From Candidatus Dactylopiibacterium carminicum (lineage in GTDB: Bacteria > Pseudomonadota > Gammaproteobacteria > Burkholderiales > Rhodocyclaceae): a stretch of DNA of 64,000 nt. The stretch covers positions 23,888-87,887 of the forward strand of contig NZ_MDUX01000007.1 of the NCBI RefSeq assembly GCF_014736495.1. The letters run 5' to 3'. A program made the position numbers and the translations under genes. The notes beneath the pieces are model-generated. The model had not been told where the DNA came from. It saw only the letters and a program-made list of their open reading frames with translations, and did not search any database. Below are positions 37,171 through 49,754 of this stretch, piece by piece; position 1 is the stretch's first letter, and every line of letters begins with the position of its first letter.

Positions 37171-38558
37171 ATGAAGTTCGCCCTGCCCCGGATCCCGCGC
37201 GTCGTCCTGATCCCGATGATCGTTGCCTGTGCCCTGTTCATGGAAAACATGGACTCGACGGTGATCGCGACCTCGCTGCCGGACATCGCGCGGGATCTGG
37301 GCGAAGACCCGATCTCGCTGAAGCTGGCCCTTACCTCCTATCTGCTGAGTCTGGCCGTCTTCATTCCCATCAGTGACTGGATGGCGGATCGCTTCGGCGC
37401 ACGCACGGTGTTTCGCGGCTCGATGATCGTGTTCATGCTGGGCTCGGTGCTGTGCGCGTTTTCCGATTCTCTGGCCGGTTTCGTCGCTGCACGCTTCCTG
37501 CAGGACATCGGTGGCGCCATGATGGTGCCGGTGGGCCGTCTGGTGGTGCTGCGCTCCACCACCAAGGCGGAGATGGTGCGAGCCATGAGCTACCTGACCA
37601 TTCCCGCGCTGCTCGGCCCTGTGATCGGACCACCCCTCGGGGGCTTCATCAGCACCTGGTTCCACTGGCGCTGGATCTTCTTCATCAACGTGCCGATCTG
37701 CATCGTGGGCTTGATCCTGGCGGGCATCTACATCGAAAACACCAAGGCCGAGGAATCGCCCGCGCTGGATGTACCGGGCTTTCTGCTCTCCGCCATCAGC
37801 CTTTCGCTGCTGATGATGGGCCTGGCCACCTATGGCCGTGGCCTGCTGCCGGTCTCCGTATCGCTGGGCGCGATGCTGATCGGCGCGATGCTGCTGGCCC
37901 TGCACATCCGCCATGCCCTGCACCGCGAGCACCCCATCCTCAACCTTCGCCTGTTCTGTCTGCCCACCTTCCGCGCGGGCGCGTGGCCGGCGGCTACTTC
38001 TTCCGCATCGGCATCGGCGCCATTCCCTTCCTGCTGCCCCTGCTGATGCAGCTGGGCTTCGGCATGAACGCCTTCGAATCCGGCCTGCTCACCTGCGCCT
38101 CGGCGGTCGGCGCCCTGTTCATGAAGACGCTGGCAGCGCGCATCCTGCAGCGCTTCGGTTTCCGCCGCGTACTGACCGTGAACGCCGCACTGGTCGCCAT
38201 CACCCTGGCCGGCATCGGCAGCTTCACAGCCACCACGCCGCACCTGTGGATCATCGGCTTTCTGCTGTTTACCGGCTGCCTGCGCTCACTGCAGTTCACC
38301 AGCCTGAACACGCTTTCCTACGCCGAGGTGGACAAACCCGCGATGAGCCAGGCCACCAGCCTCGCCAGCGTGGTGCAGCAACTGGCCGCCGGCACCGGCA
38401 TCACCGTCGGTGCGCTGGCGCTGGAAGCCGCCACGCATCTGCAAGGCCAGGGCGGCATCACGGCAGCGGCCTTCACACCCGCCTTCATCTTCGTCGGGCT
38501 GGTCTCGGCCAGCTCCCTGTTCTGGCTGTGGCGCCTGCCGCGCGACGCCGGTGCATAA
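37171..38558 (+). pseudogene. MFS drug transporter (DHA2/EmrB type), frameshifted
   Basis: A 14-helix-type exporter related to EmrB/QacA. The N-terminal part runs from ATG 37171 (MENMDSTVIATSLPDIARDLG, then the motif DWMADRFGARTVF) to LNLRLFCLPTFRAGA, after which the frame is lost. From 37983 the protein resumes in another frame as VAGGYFFRIGIGAIPFLLPLLMQLGFGM and continues to the natural end LPRDAGA at 38558. The shift is one missing or two extra bases within GCGCGGGCGCGTGG, a GC-rich run where sequencing errors also occur. Without it the protein would be about 462 residues. Confidence 0.85.
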
Positions 38559-38575
38559 ATCTCCGGCCACCGAGA

Positions 38576-39484
38576 ATGAACCGCCTGCCCGCCTCACTGC
38601 AACATAGACTGGAACAGCTCGCCCGCGAAGCGCTGGGCAACGGTTTCAGGCTTGCCGACGCCCGGCCGGTTGCCGGCGGCGACATCAACACCGCCCTGCA
38701 ACTACAGGGCGCCGGGCGTGAGCGCCTATTCCTGAAATTGCGCAAGGCGGCCGATGCAGCCATGTTCGCCGCCGAGGCCGACGGCCTCACAGCTCTGGCT
38801 CGCTGCGACGCAATCCGCGTGCCGGCCGTGCTGGGGCATGGCGACGAAGGAGAACACGCCTGGCTGCTGCTCGAATGGCTAGATCTCTCGCCGCTGCGCG
38901 ACACGGCCCACGCCTGCCGGGCCGGCGAAGCGCTGGCCGCGATGCACCGTCAGGAAGGGGCACATTTCGGCTGGACGCGCGACAACTTCATCGGCGCCAC
39001 ACCGCAAGCCAATCCCGCCTACGAAGCCTGGCCACGATTCTTCGTCGAACAGCGTCTACGCCCGCAACTCGCCCTGGCCGCCCGCCGGGGCTTCGGCGGC
39101 GAGTTGCAGCGTCATGGCGAGCAACTGTGCAAGAACACCGCAGCGCTGTTCCTCGGCGAGCAGCCCCGCCCCAGCCTGCTGCATGGCGACCTATGGGGCG
39201 GCAACATCGCGGTGCTGGCCGACGGCACGCCGGTGCTGTACGACCCGGCCTGCTATTTTGGCGACCGCGAGGCCGATCTGGCGATGACCGAACTCTTTGG
39301 CGGATTCCCGCTCGCCTTCTACGCGGCCTATCGCGCAGCCTGGCCGCTGGCCCCCGGTTTCGAGACGCGAAAGCCCCTTTACAACCTCTACCACGTGCTC
39401 AACCACCTGAACCTTTTCGGCCAGGGCTATCTCTCCCAGGCCGAACGGATGGCCCGCCAACTGGCACGCACGCTGCTGCGCTGA
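38576..39484 (+). CDS. Fructosamine kinase family protein
   Basis: A 302-residue aminoglycoside-phosphotransferase-like kinase of the fructosamine-3-kinase family. The catalytic loop is LLHGDLWGGNIAVLADG (about 200-216), followed by DPACYFGDREADLAMTELFGGF; the nucleotide-binding lysine is in RLFLKLRKA. Members phosphorylate ketoamines (or ribulosamines) on glycated proteins so that the adduct falls off. ATG 38576 lies 17 bases after the MFS stop, so the two were probably cotranscribed. Confidence 0.86.
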   Translation: MNRLPASLQHRLEQLAREALGNGFRLADARPVAGGDINTALQLQGAGRERLFLKLRKAADAAMFAAEADGLTALARCDAIRVPAVLGHGDEGEHAWLLLEWLDLSPLRDTAHACRAGEALAAMHRQEGAHFGWTRDNFIGATPQANPAYEAWPRFFVEQRLRPQLALAARRGFGGELQRHGEQLCKNTAALFLGEQPRPSLLHGDLWGGNIAVLADGTPVLYDPACYFGDREADLAMTELFGGFPLAFYAAYRAAWPLAPGFETRKPLYNLYHVLNHLNLFGQGYLSQAERMARQLARTLLR

Positions 39485-39593
39485 TCGACAGACAGGGTTT
39501 TGACTGCTTTTGCGCAAACGCAAAAATCCGCCCTTGTTGCGGGGAAGTTGCCTTCCTATGCTTCAGGGCATGCCGTTGCGGAGAACCCTTATC

Positions 39594-39770
39594 ATGAAAC
39601 GTCCCCCATTCTTCCTGATGCTGCTGTTGGCCACAGCGCTGCCTTGTGCCCACGGCTCGGGAGGAAGCCACAGCGCCACACCTTCACCGGCCAAAACAGA
39701 GCCCACCGACCAGAACGGCTCCGAAGATCTCATCGCGGAGCGCAACCAGTCGGTACGCCCGGCCGCCTGA
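39594..39770 (+). CDS. Small secreted hypothetical protein
   Basis: 58 residues: a signal peptide (MKRPPFFLMLLLATALPCAHG, cleavage near AHG-SG) followed by a short polar tail rich in Ser, Pro and Glu (PSPAKTEPTDQNGSEDLIAERNQS). GGAG lies nine bases before the ATG. No family was recognised. It ends nine bases from the convergent Nudix-ThiE gene. A longer in-frame start at 39510 is possible but hides the signal peptide. Confidence 0.5.
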   Translation: MKRPPFFLMLLLATALPCAHGSGGSHSATPSPAKTEPTDQNGSEDLIAERNQSVRPAA

Positions 39771-39779
39771 AACAAAGGC

Positions 39780-40721
39780 TCAGGCGCGCAAGCCCTCCCA
39801 AGCCCCGCGCATCATCGCAATGCCATGCGCGCCATGCGCGCGCGCAATCTCCATATCCGCCGGTGTAACGCCTCCGATGGCAAACACCGGCAACGACAGG
39901 CCTGCCACCCGTTCGGCAAACCCCGCCCAACCCAATGGTGGCTGCCCCACGTGACTCGGCGTAGGCAGCACATGGCCGAGTACCGCGTAATCCAGCCCCA
40001 GCGCCGCCGCCTGCTCCAGTTCGGCCCGGTTGTGGCATGAAGCGCCTACCCATTCGCCCTCGGGCCGCTCGCGCAGGCGCATCAGCACACGCGCCGGCAG
40101 GTGGCGCTCGGCCACGCCCGGCGTGAGCGCGTCGCCCTCGTTGCAGACGCCGATGGCTCCCGCAGCCTCGCACTGCGCCCGCGCCGCCGTCAGGAATACC
40201 GTACGCTCGGCAGCCGGCAGGCCAGGTTCACGCAACTGGACCAGGCGCAGCCCGTCGGCCAGCGCACGATCCAGCATTTCCAGCTGAGCCGAGATTCCAT
40301 ACGTGGCCGCCTGGGTAATCGCCATCACGCGGGGCAGACGCAAGGCCTTGAGGATCGGGCCGTTGGCCGGCAGCATCGGCCCCACGGCAAGCGCATCAGC
40401 CTGCTGCCAGGCCAGGGCACTGTGCACGTGGCCCTGCGGCTCGCCTTCCCAGCCCGAAACCTCGAAGAAATGCAGGCTCACATGTGCATGTTTGTACACA
40501 TGCTCACGACGGATCCATGGCCAGGCCTGGGTGACGGTGATGCCAAGCTCTTCCTGCAATTCGCGCACCAGGGCCTGATACGGCGTTTCACCAGGCTCGA
40601 CCTTGCCCCCGGGGAATTCCCAGAAATTTGGGTAAAAGGTTTCGGCCGCACGCTGGCCGAGCAGGAAGCTGCCATCCTGCCGGGTGATCACGGCGGCGGC
40701 GACGTGGACGATCTTTTTCAT
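39780..40721 (-). CDS. Nudix hydrolase-thiamine phosphate synthase-like fusion
   Basis: A two-domain protein of 313 residues. The first 130 residues are a MutT-like Nudix domain with the full box GGKVEPGETPYQALVRELQEEL (38-59), acting on 8-oxo-dGTP or similar. The rest (about 130-313) is a ThiE/TenI-like TIM barrel: LVQLREPGLPAAE, SCHNRAELEQAAALGLDYAVLGHVLPTPSH and VFAIGGVTP. The barrel keeps part of the ThiE pattern, but true synthase activity is doubtful in such fusions, which are common in beta- and gammaproteobacteria. Confidence 0.88.
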   Translation of the reverse strand: MKKIVHVAAAVITRQDGSFLLGQRAAETFYPNFWEFPGGKVEPGETPYQALVRELQEELGITVTQAWPWIRREHVYKHAHVSLHFFEVSGWEGEPQGHVHSALAWQQADALAVGPMLPANGPILKALRLPRVMAITQAATYGISAQLEMLDRALADGLRLVQLREPGLPAAERTVFLTAARAQCEAAGAIGVCNEGDALTPGVAERHLPARVLMRLRERPEGEWVGASCHNRAELEQAAALGLDYAVLGHVLPTPSHVGQPPLGWAGFAERVAGLSLPVFAIGGVTPADMEIARAHGAHGIAMMRGAWEGLRA

Positions 40722-40759
40722 GGAGGGGTCGGGGGCAAGAATGACGTTCAAAGGGGCGT

Positions 40760-41458
40760 TCAGGCCAGCGTGGCGGGGGCTCCCACCAGACAGACCTGGC
40801 GGGCATGGATGCTGTCGATGCGCTCCAGCAGCAGGGCCTGGCCATCGATGGGCTCCGTCAGCAGGGCTTCGCGGATCAGTGCCGGGGTCAGCGCTGCCAG
40901 CGCAGGCACCGAAACCGGTGCATAGGAAAGGTGCCAGGGCTCCACATGCAGGCCACCGCGCTCGCAGTCGTAGGGGCGGAAGAAGCCGAAACGCGCCATG
41001 TTGCGATCCAGCCAGGCATTCAGATAGGCAAATACGCCCTCCGGCGCGTATTCGGCGGGCAGCAGTTGCAGACGGTAATCGGCAGGCATCGCGGCCAGGT
41101 CGAAGACATCGAATTCGCTGCCCCAGTGATGGCGGCTGGCACCCGGCAATGCGGACCATTCGAGGATCGCATCGATCAGCTCAGCCTCGCTCAGGCTGGC
41201 GTGGTCCATGGGCTGGCCGTCGGCATCGTAGAGCGGACGCAGGCCCTGCCACTTCGCCCGCCAGATGCGCAGCTGGCCGTCGAAACTGCGGAAGACGCTG
41301 GCCGGGCGCAGGTCGATGCGCTCGGCGGCGGCAGCTTCGCGCAGGCGCAGGAAGGCCAACGCGGCCTCCGGGTGGGCGAAGAAACCGCTGTCGTCACTGA
41401 ACTGGAATTCGCGCACGTGGCTGTCGCTGCGCCCCGTGAGCTGGGCGGCATCAAGCAC
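40760..41458 (-). CDS. M15-family D-Ala-D-Ala carboxypeptidase-like protein
   Basis: A 232-residue zinc peptidase of the VanY/M15B type that trims peptidoglycan stems. SVFRSFDGQLRIWRAKWQG is the substrate-binding start, SRHHWGSEFDVFD carries the first His and the Asp, and GGLHVEPWHLSY has the catalytic Glu and second His. No signal peptide is visible, so it may act in the cytoplasm on recycled fragments or be exported otherwise. GTG 41458 is chosen because GGAGG lies just before it; it overlaps the upstream ATPase stop by eight bases. Confidence 0.84.
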   Translation of the reverse strand: MLDAAQLTGRSDSHVREFQFSDDSGFFAHPEAALAFLRLREAAAAERIDLRPASVFRSFDGQLRIWRAKWQGLRPLYDADGQPMDHASLSEAELIDAILEWSALPGASRHHWGSEFDVFDLAAMPADYRLQLLPAEYAPEGVFAYLNAWLDRNMARFGFFRPYDCERGGLHVEPWHLSYAPVSVPALAALTPALIREALLTEPIDGQALLLERIDSIHARQVCLVGAPATLA

Positions 41459-42335
41459 GATCGGCCTCCGCCGCGACACGGCCGGCATAGTCTCGCGCGA
41501 ACTGCCAGGCCACGCGGCCAGTGCGCGAAGCACGCAATTGAGACCATTGCAGCGCCTCACGGCGAATCGTTTCGTCCCAATCCGCCAGGTCGACGCCGAA
41601 CTCGGCAAGCCAGTGGCGCACGACATCCAGATACTCGTCCTGGTTGAAACTGTAGAAGCTCACCCAAAGACCGAAACGCTCGGAGAGCGACACCTTCTCC
41701 TCCACCGCCTCGCCCGGATGCAGCTCTTCATCGCCATGGCGGGTCTGCAGGTTTTCCGAGAAGTATTCGGGCATCAGGTGGCGGCGGTTGCTGGTCGCGT
41801 AGATCAGCACATTCTCGGGGACCGCCGCGAAGCTGCCGTCGAGCACGCTCTTGAGCGCCTTGTAGGCCGGATCGCCATCCTCGAAGGAAAGATCGTCGCA
41901 GAAGAGGATGAAACGCTCGGGCCGGGCGGCCACCAATTCCACGATACGCGGCAGATCGATCAGATCGTTACGGTCGATCTCCACCACACGCAAGCCACGC
42001 GGCGCGTATTCGGTGAGCAGCGCACGCACCAGCGTGCTCTTGCCGGTGCCGCGCGCACCGGTGAGCAGCACGTTGTTGGCACGGCCGCCGGCCACGAACT
42101 GGCGGGTATTGGCCTCCACACGCGCCTTCTGCGTATCGATGTCGCACAGATCCGACAGACGCACCGGCTGCAGGCGATGCAAGGCCTCCAGCCAGCCCCG
42201 GCCTTGACGGCTACGCCAGCGGTAGGCGTGCGCAGTCCAGTCCGGCGCCGGCAAGGCGGGCGGCAGGATGCCTTCCAAGCGGTCAAACAGATGTTCAGCA
42301 CGGGTGAGCAGGCGTTCGAGGTCGGCGGGGGTCAT
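41451..42335 (-). CDS. DUF815 family AAA-type ATPase
   Basis: A 294-residue ATP-binding protein of the DUF815 family. Walker A is GARGTGKST (93-101) and Walker B lies in RFILFCDDLSFEDGD (about 141-155), with ATSNRRHLMPEYFSEN as sensor I. The role of the family is unknown. It runs directly into the M15 gene and then the Nudix-ThiE gene on the same strand, so these three probably form one transcript. Confidence 0.86.
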   Translation of the reverse strand: MTPADLERLLTRAEHLFDRLEGILPPALPAPDWTAHAYRWRSRQGRGWLEALHRLQPVRLSDLCDIDTQKARVEANTRQFVAGGRANNVLLTGARGTGKSTLVRALLTEYAPRGLRVVEIDRNDLIDLPRIVELVAARPERFILFCDDLSFEDGDPAYKALKSVLDGSFAAVPENVLIYATSNRRHLMPEYFSENLQTRHGDEELHPGEAVEEKVSLSERFGLWVSFYSFNQDEYLDVVRHWLAEFGVDLADWDETIRREALQWSQLRASRTGRVAWQFARDYAGRVAAEADRA

Positions 42336-42405
42336 TGCGGCAATTTTCTCGGGCTACAGCGAAGCGCCAGTATACTTTCGCGCTTGAGCGGCGCGAGGAC
42401 GACTT

Positions 42406-43692
42406 ATGAAACACTGGCTTGGCTGTCTGACGATTCTGGGCCTGATGGCCGGCTGTACGCAGGTTCCGGTGGAGCCCGCCGGGCCTTCCGTGGCGCAGTG
42501 CCCCGCCCCCCCAGCCTCGTCGCCTGCACCGCGGACGCCGATTGCCATGAGCTGCCCGGCCTGCCCCGTCTGCGCCGGAGAAATCCCTCCCACTCCCGTG
42601 CCGCCGCCTGCCGAAGCGTTCCAGGCTGCGCAATGGGCAGATCTGCCCGAATGGCAGCGCGACGATCTGGCTGCCGCCTGGCCCGGCCTGCTCGCATCCT
42701 GCCGTGCGATCCGCGCGGCCAGCGTGAAGGCCGCCTGGGTAGAGCCCTGCGAAGCCGCACGCGCACTGGGCGAGAAACCCACGCGCGAAGCCATTCGCGG
42801 CTTCCTCGAAAACCATCTTCAGCCCTGGGCCGTTACCAATGCCGATGGCAGCCGTGAAGGCCTGATCACCGGCTACTACGAGCCGCTGATCCAGGGCAGC
42901 CGCTGGAAGAGCGCGAAGAATGCCGTGCCGGTGTACGCGGTGCCGAGCGACATGCTGCAGCTGGATCTCGGCGAGGTGTATCCGGAAACCAAATCCCTGC
43001 GCCTGCGCGGCCGGCTGGAGGAACGCAAGGTGCTGCCCTACTGGTCGCGCGCCCAGATCGACGCGCAGGGCGAAGGCTTCCCGGCCAAGGTGCTGCTATG
43101 GGCGGCCGATCCGATCGAATTCTTCTTCCTGCAGATCCAGGGCTCCGGCCAGGTGGCGCTGGCGGATGGCTCTCGCGTGCGGATCGCCTATGCCGACCAG
43201 AATGGCCATCCCTACCGCTCCATCGGCCGCTGGCTGATCGACCAGGGCGAGCTTACGCTGGCCCAGGCCTCGATGCAGGGCATCCAGAAGTGGGCGGGTG
43301 CCAACCCGCAGCGCCTGCACGAACTGCTCAACGTGAATCCCAGCTACGTGTTCTTCCGCGAAGAAGCCGTTCCCGTTATCGATGGCAAGCCCGCCGGCCC
43401 CAAAGGCTCGCTCGGCGTGCCGCTGGAAGCCACCCGGGCGATTGCCATCGACCCGCGCAGCATCCCGCTGGGTGCGCCGGTGTTCATCGCCTTCCAGATG
43501 CCGGACGGCACGCCGATGCAACGCCTGGTGATGGCGCAGGACACCGGTGGCGCCATTCGCGGCCGCGTGCGCGCGGATTTCTTCTGGGGCTTCGGCAAGG
43601 AAGCTGGCGCCCAGGCCGGCAAGATGCGCCAGCAGGGCAAGCTGTGGCTGCTGTGGCCCAGGAACGCCGCGTTGCCGGCGGTGGCCCAATAA
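42406..43692 (+). CDS. mltA: Membrane-bound lytic murein transglycosylase A
   Basis: MltA cleaves glycan strands of peptidoglycan from the outer membrane. The 428-residue protein has lipobox LMAGC (Cys 17), a Pro/Ala-rich linker (20-65), the MltA domain with TGYYEPLIQGSR (about 163), and a 3D domain at the end with AQDTGGAIRGRVRADFFWG, which holds the catalytic Asp. The linker is rich in Cys pairs (SCPACPVC), which is slightly unusual for a periplasmic protein. It stands alone between divergent and convergent neighbours. Confidence 0.92.
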   Translation: MKHWLGCLTILGLMAGCTQVPVEPAGPSVAQCPAPPASSPAPRTPIAMSCPACPVCAGEIPPTPVPPPAEAFQAAQWADLPEWQRDDLAAAWPGLLASCRAIRAASVKAAWVEPCEAARALGEKPTREAIRGFLENHLQPWAVTNADGSREGLITGYYEPLIQGSRWKSAKNAVPVYAVPSDMLQLDLGEVYPETKSLRLRGRLEERKVLPYWSRAQIDAQGEGFPAKVLLWAADPIEFFFLQIQGSGQVALADGSRVRIAYADQNGHPYRSIGRWLIDQGELTLAQASMQGIQKWAGANPQRLHELLNVNPSYVFFREEAVPVIDGKPAGPKGSLGVPLEATRAIAIDPRSIPLGAPVFIAFQMPDGTPMQRLVMAQDTGGAIRGRVRADFFWGFGKEAGAQAGKMRQQGKLWLLWPRNAALPAVAQ

Positions 43693-43715
43693 ACAATGAT
43701 TGTGACGTACCGCGC

Positions 43716-44192
43716 TCAGCCGATCTCGGCGTAGCGCGCTTCCAGCTCCCGGCGCAGCTTGCGGCGCAGTTCGGCAGCCTTGAAGGGCCGCTTCTCGTCC
43801 GCAGAGGCCGGCGTCAATGACGGCACCGTGATCGGTTTAAAGTCCTCGCCCACGGCCACCATGGTGAAGAAGCAGCTGTTGGCATGACGCACGGCCTTGC
43901 TGCGGATGTTTTCGGTGATCACCTTGATGCCGATCTCCATCGAGGTCGATCCGGTGTAATTCACCGAAGCAAGGAAGGTCACCAGCTCGCCCACGTGGAT
44001 GGGCTGGCGGAAGATCACCTGATCCACCGACAGGGTCACCACGTAGCTACCCGCATAGCGGGCCGCACAGGCGTAGGCCACCTGATCCAGCAGCTTGAGG
44101 ACGGCGCCGCCGTGCACGTTGCCGGAAAAATTGGCCATGTCCGGCGTCATCAGCACGGTCATGCTGGTCTGGTGGCTGGGCAGTTCGATCAT
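43716..44192 (-). CDS. Acyl-CoA thioesterase, YciA/BACH type
   Basis: A hotdog-fold thioesterase of 158 residues. TPDMANFSGNVHGGAVLKLLDQVAY (about 15-39) has the Asn/His active-site loop and the aspartate that follows; VNYTGSTSMEIGIKV is the second conserved strand. Members hydrolyse a range of acyl-CoAs, with YciA broad and BACH long-chain. ATG 44192 starts at the fold; a longer frame from 44519 is antisense to the BamE-like gene. Confidence 0.88.
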   Translation of the reverse strand: MIELPSHQTSMTVLMTPDMANFSGNVHGGAVLKLLDQVAYACAARYAGSYVVTLSVDQVIFRQPIHVGELVTFLASVNYTGSTSMEIGIKVITENIRSKAVRHANSCFFTMVAVGEDFKPITVPSLTPASADEKRPFKAAELRRKLRRELEARYAEIG

Positions 44193-44306
44193 CTGTCGGT
44201 TCTCTGGGGGGCAGCCGCGCGGCTGCGTGTGGCCGCGCAGGGATAACGAGAATATACGCCGCGGATACCCGCGGGCTAGGCTGCTGCAAACTATAAGCAG
44301 CCATCC

Positions 44307-44801
44307 ATGAAGCTTCCTGTCCCCACTGTTTTCCTGGTCGCCGCGCTGTTCAGCCTGGCGGCCTGCGGTCCGAGCGACGGCTTCAAGCCGGGCGTCGCGA
44401 CCTTGCCGCAGGTGGTGAACAAGCTGGGCCAGCCGAGCATGATCTGGTCGGACAGCAACGGCAATCTGGTGGTGGAATTCTCCCGGCTGCCCAAACATCC
44501 CGAAACCTTCATGGCGCACTTCTCGCGCGATGGCGTACTCCTCCGCCTGGAGCAGGTGCTCACCGAGTCACGCGTGGTGAATCTGCAGGAGGGCATGAAC
44601 CGCGAAGAGGTACGCCGCCTGATGGGCAAACCCGGCAGCGTCGAGCAGGCCACCCCCACGCGCGGCGAGCGCTGGCACTGGCCGCTGGATTCGCAGCAAC
44701 CCGCGCATCTTCAGCTCAGCGTGGAATTCAACACCCAGGGGCAGCTGCAGCACATGGTGCACGAGCGCATCCGCAAGGAAATGCTGCCACCGGCCGGCTG
44801 A
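44307..44801 (+). CDS. BamE-like (SmpA/OmlA) lipoprotein
   Basis: A 164-residue lipoprotein with lipobox SLAAC (Cys 20). The mature part has two BamE-like repeats: VNKLGQPSMIWSDSNGNLVVEFSR and NREEVRRLMGKPGSVEQATPTRGERWHW, the second closest to the SmpA/OmlA pattern of VxxLLGxP. It may help outer membrane assembly, but it is longer than BamE and does not sit in the usual BamE context. Its stop codon overlaps the -35 of the metH promoter. Confidence 0.75.
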   Translation: MKLPVPTVFLVAALFSLAACGPSDGFKPGVATLPQVVNKLGQPSMIWSDSNGNLVVEFSRLPKHPETFMAHFSRDGVLLRLEQVLTESRVVNLQEGMNREEVRRLMGKPGSVEQATPTRGERWHWPLDSQQPAHLQLSVEFNTQGQLQHMVHERIRKEMLPPAG

Positions 44802-44827
44802 CAAGGCCCACGCCGCGCCCGTATAAT
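44798..44827 (+). promoter_or_regulatory. Sigma-70 promoter for metH leader
   Basis: CTGACA (44798-44803) and a perfect TATAAT (44822-44827) are 18 bases apart. Transcription would start about 44834, a few bases before the riboswitch begins. The -35 overlaps the stop of the BamE-like gene. Confidence 0.8.
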
Positions 44828-44837
44828 CGACCACCTT

Positions 44838-44930
44838 CCGAGGAGCGCTGCGAGTTCGCCAGATTCAGGCGGCACCCAGGCTCGGAACTCCCGGCGCCCC
44901 GCCCGGAGCCAGATTCAACGGCGCTCACCG
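44838..44930 (+). ncRNA. S-adenosylhomocysteine riboswitch
   Basis: All three conserved blocks of the SAH class are present: GAGGAGCGCTGC (44840-44851), CCAGGCTCGG (44876-44885) and GGCGCTCACCG (44920-44930). CCGAG (44838) pairs with CTCGG (44881) and GAGCGC (44843) with GCGCTC (44921), giving the P1/pseudoknot arrangement. SAH binding turns on genes that recycle it, here methionine synthase. Confidence 0.92.
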
Positions 44931-45019
44931 CTTCGTGCAGAACTCGTGCGGAATGCCGGTGAGCCAGCCCACCCCCATCCGCCCGGCCTGCCCGAAGCAC
45001 CGAACGCTTTGGAGCCCCC

Positions 45020-48709
<3,690 letters not shown>

Positions 48710-48729
48710 AGCCTTGCGCTGTTGGGATG

Positions 48730-48756
48730 ACAAAGGGGCCAAATGGCCCCTTTGTT
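48730..48756 (+). terminator. Rho-independent terminator after metH
   Basis: ACAAAGGGGCC pairs with GGCCCCTTTGT across AAAT, followed by a short T-rich tail. Confidence 0.85.
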
Positions 48757-48777
48757 GTGGCTGTAGGGTGGGCTTAA

Positions 48778-49197
48778 CTAAATCTTTCCCACAATTTCAA
48801 ACGTCTTGCTGCCAGCAAACACACCATCGACATAAACCTCCACGCGGGCCTTGCCAATACCCAGCGCGGTTCCGTAGGTCGTGAACCAGACATAGTGCGG
48901 TGGTCTGCCGAAATCAAACGAGTTGCTTGGCGCTGAAACCAGCCTGTCGCCACTGAACCACTTCACCTCCACTTTCTGTGAGCCTCCGCGAGCATTAGTG
49001 TCGTCCCACCCGAACGTCATGTAGGCGACAATTTTGCCTTCCAGCGGAAAGGTATCCGCTATCCCGGATGGTCCTTCACCCTTCTTGGCATCTTTGGCCA
49101 GGACAATTGAGGTGTTGCGCTCCGATATTTTGATCGTCGAGCATCCCGAAATCAGCAAACTTGCTGCGCAGCATGCTGCGAGCAGATTTCTCAGCAT
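48778..49197 (-). CDS. Putative lipoprotein, hypothetical
   Basis: A 139-residue protein with lipobox LISGCS (Cys 19) and a mature beta-rich part: GKIVAYMTFGWDDTNARGGSQKVEVKWFSGDRLVSAP, and a closing GIGKARVEVYVDGVFAGSKTFEIVGKI. The ribosome site GGGAG lies eight bases before ATG 49197, which is why that start is used over earlier ones. No family was recognised. Base composition is more AT-rich than the neighbours, as is the XRE gene that it diverges from, suggesting a transferred segment. Confidence 0.6.
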   Translation of the reverse strand: MLRNLLAACCAASLLISGCSTIKISERNTSIVLAKDAKKGEGPSGIADTFPLEGKIVAYMTFGWDDTNARGGSQKVEVKWFSGDRLVSAPSNSFDFGRPPHYVWFTTYGTALGIGKARVEVYVDGVFAGSKTFEIVGKI

Positions 49198-49384
49198 CTT
49201 TTTCTCCCGTGAAATGTAAAACGTAGCAAACCCGGCAAATGCAGATGACGCCTCCGCTTTGCCGCAGCGGCTTCCTGGAAGCTGACGCCCCTTGAAGAAG
49301 CTTTGCCGATCAGCTTCCGCAGACATGCGAACTTCCATCCAGAACACCTGACGCCTCCCTCGGCGCACAGTTTGTACCATATAT

Positions 49385-49406
49385 GCGGGTGCGTAAAGTC
49401 ACCCGC
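49385..49406 (+). promoter_or_regulatory. Palindrome before XRE gene, candidate operator
   Basis: GCGGGTG (49385-49391) and CACCCGC (49400-49406) form a perfect 7-base inverted repeat around CGTAAAGT, 17 bases before the XRE start codon. Autoregulating XRE proteins often bind such sites; the binding itself is inferred. Confidence 0.4.
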
Positions 49407-49423
49407 GACTGGAGATTCGCAAC

Positions 49424-49708
49424 ATGCGATCCAGTCAGAACACTGCATTGATAGAAGCCTTCGCCAACGAGTTGAAGGCGCGAAGGAATATCCTGGGAAT
49501 CTCTCAGGAAGAGCTTGCCTTTCGCAGTCAGGTCAATCGAACGTTCATTGCCAAGCTGGAGTTGGCAAAGAATCAACCTTCACTCAGCGTGCTCCTGAAC
49601 ATCGCGTCAGGCTTGGGCGTGGAACTGCCAGAGCTGCTTGGCAGTACCTTGCTGCGCTACAAAACGAGCATCAGGCTGTCGTCGTCCGGGGAGAAGGAGG
49701 ACGAGTAA
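49424..49708 (+). CDS. XRE-family transcriptional regulator
   Basis: A 94-residue regulator with one lambda-repressor-like helix-turn-helix (about 12-68): ELKARRNILGISQEELAFRSQVNRTFIAKLELAKNQPSLSVLLNIASGLGVELPELL. The short acidic and polar tail has no second domain. It is divergent from the hypothetical lipoprotein gene, with a palindrome between them. Such small regulators often come with toxin or phage genes, but none lies next to it. Confidence 0.83.
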   Translation: MRSSQNTALIEAFANELKARRNILGISQEELAFRSQVNRTFIAKLELAKNQPSLSVLLNIASGLGVELPELLGSTLLRYKTSIRLSSSGEKEDE

Positions 49709-49754
49709 ATTCGATAACGCAAACAGCCAAGTGTCGTCGAGGTACGCACATGCC

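Noticed and set aside
44802..45019. Cobalamin riboswitch before metH
   Set aside because: No B12 box is present; the sequence matches the SAH class fully.
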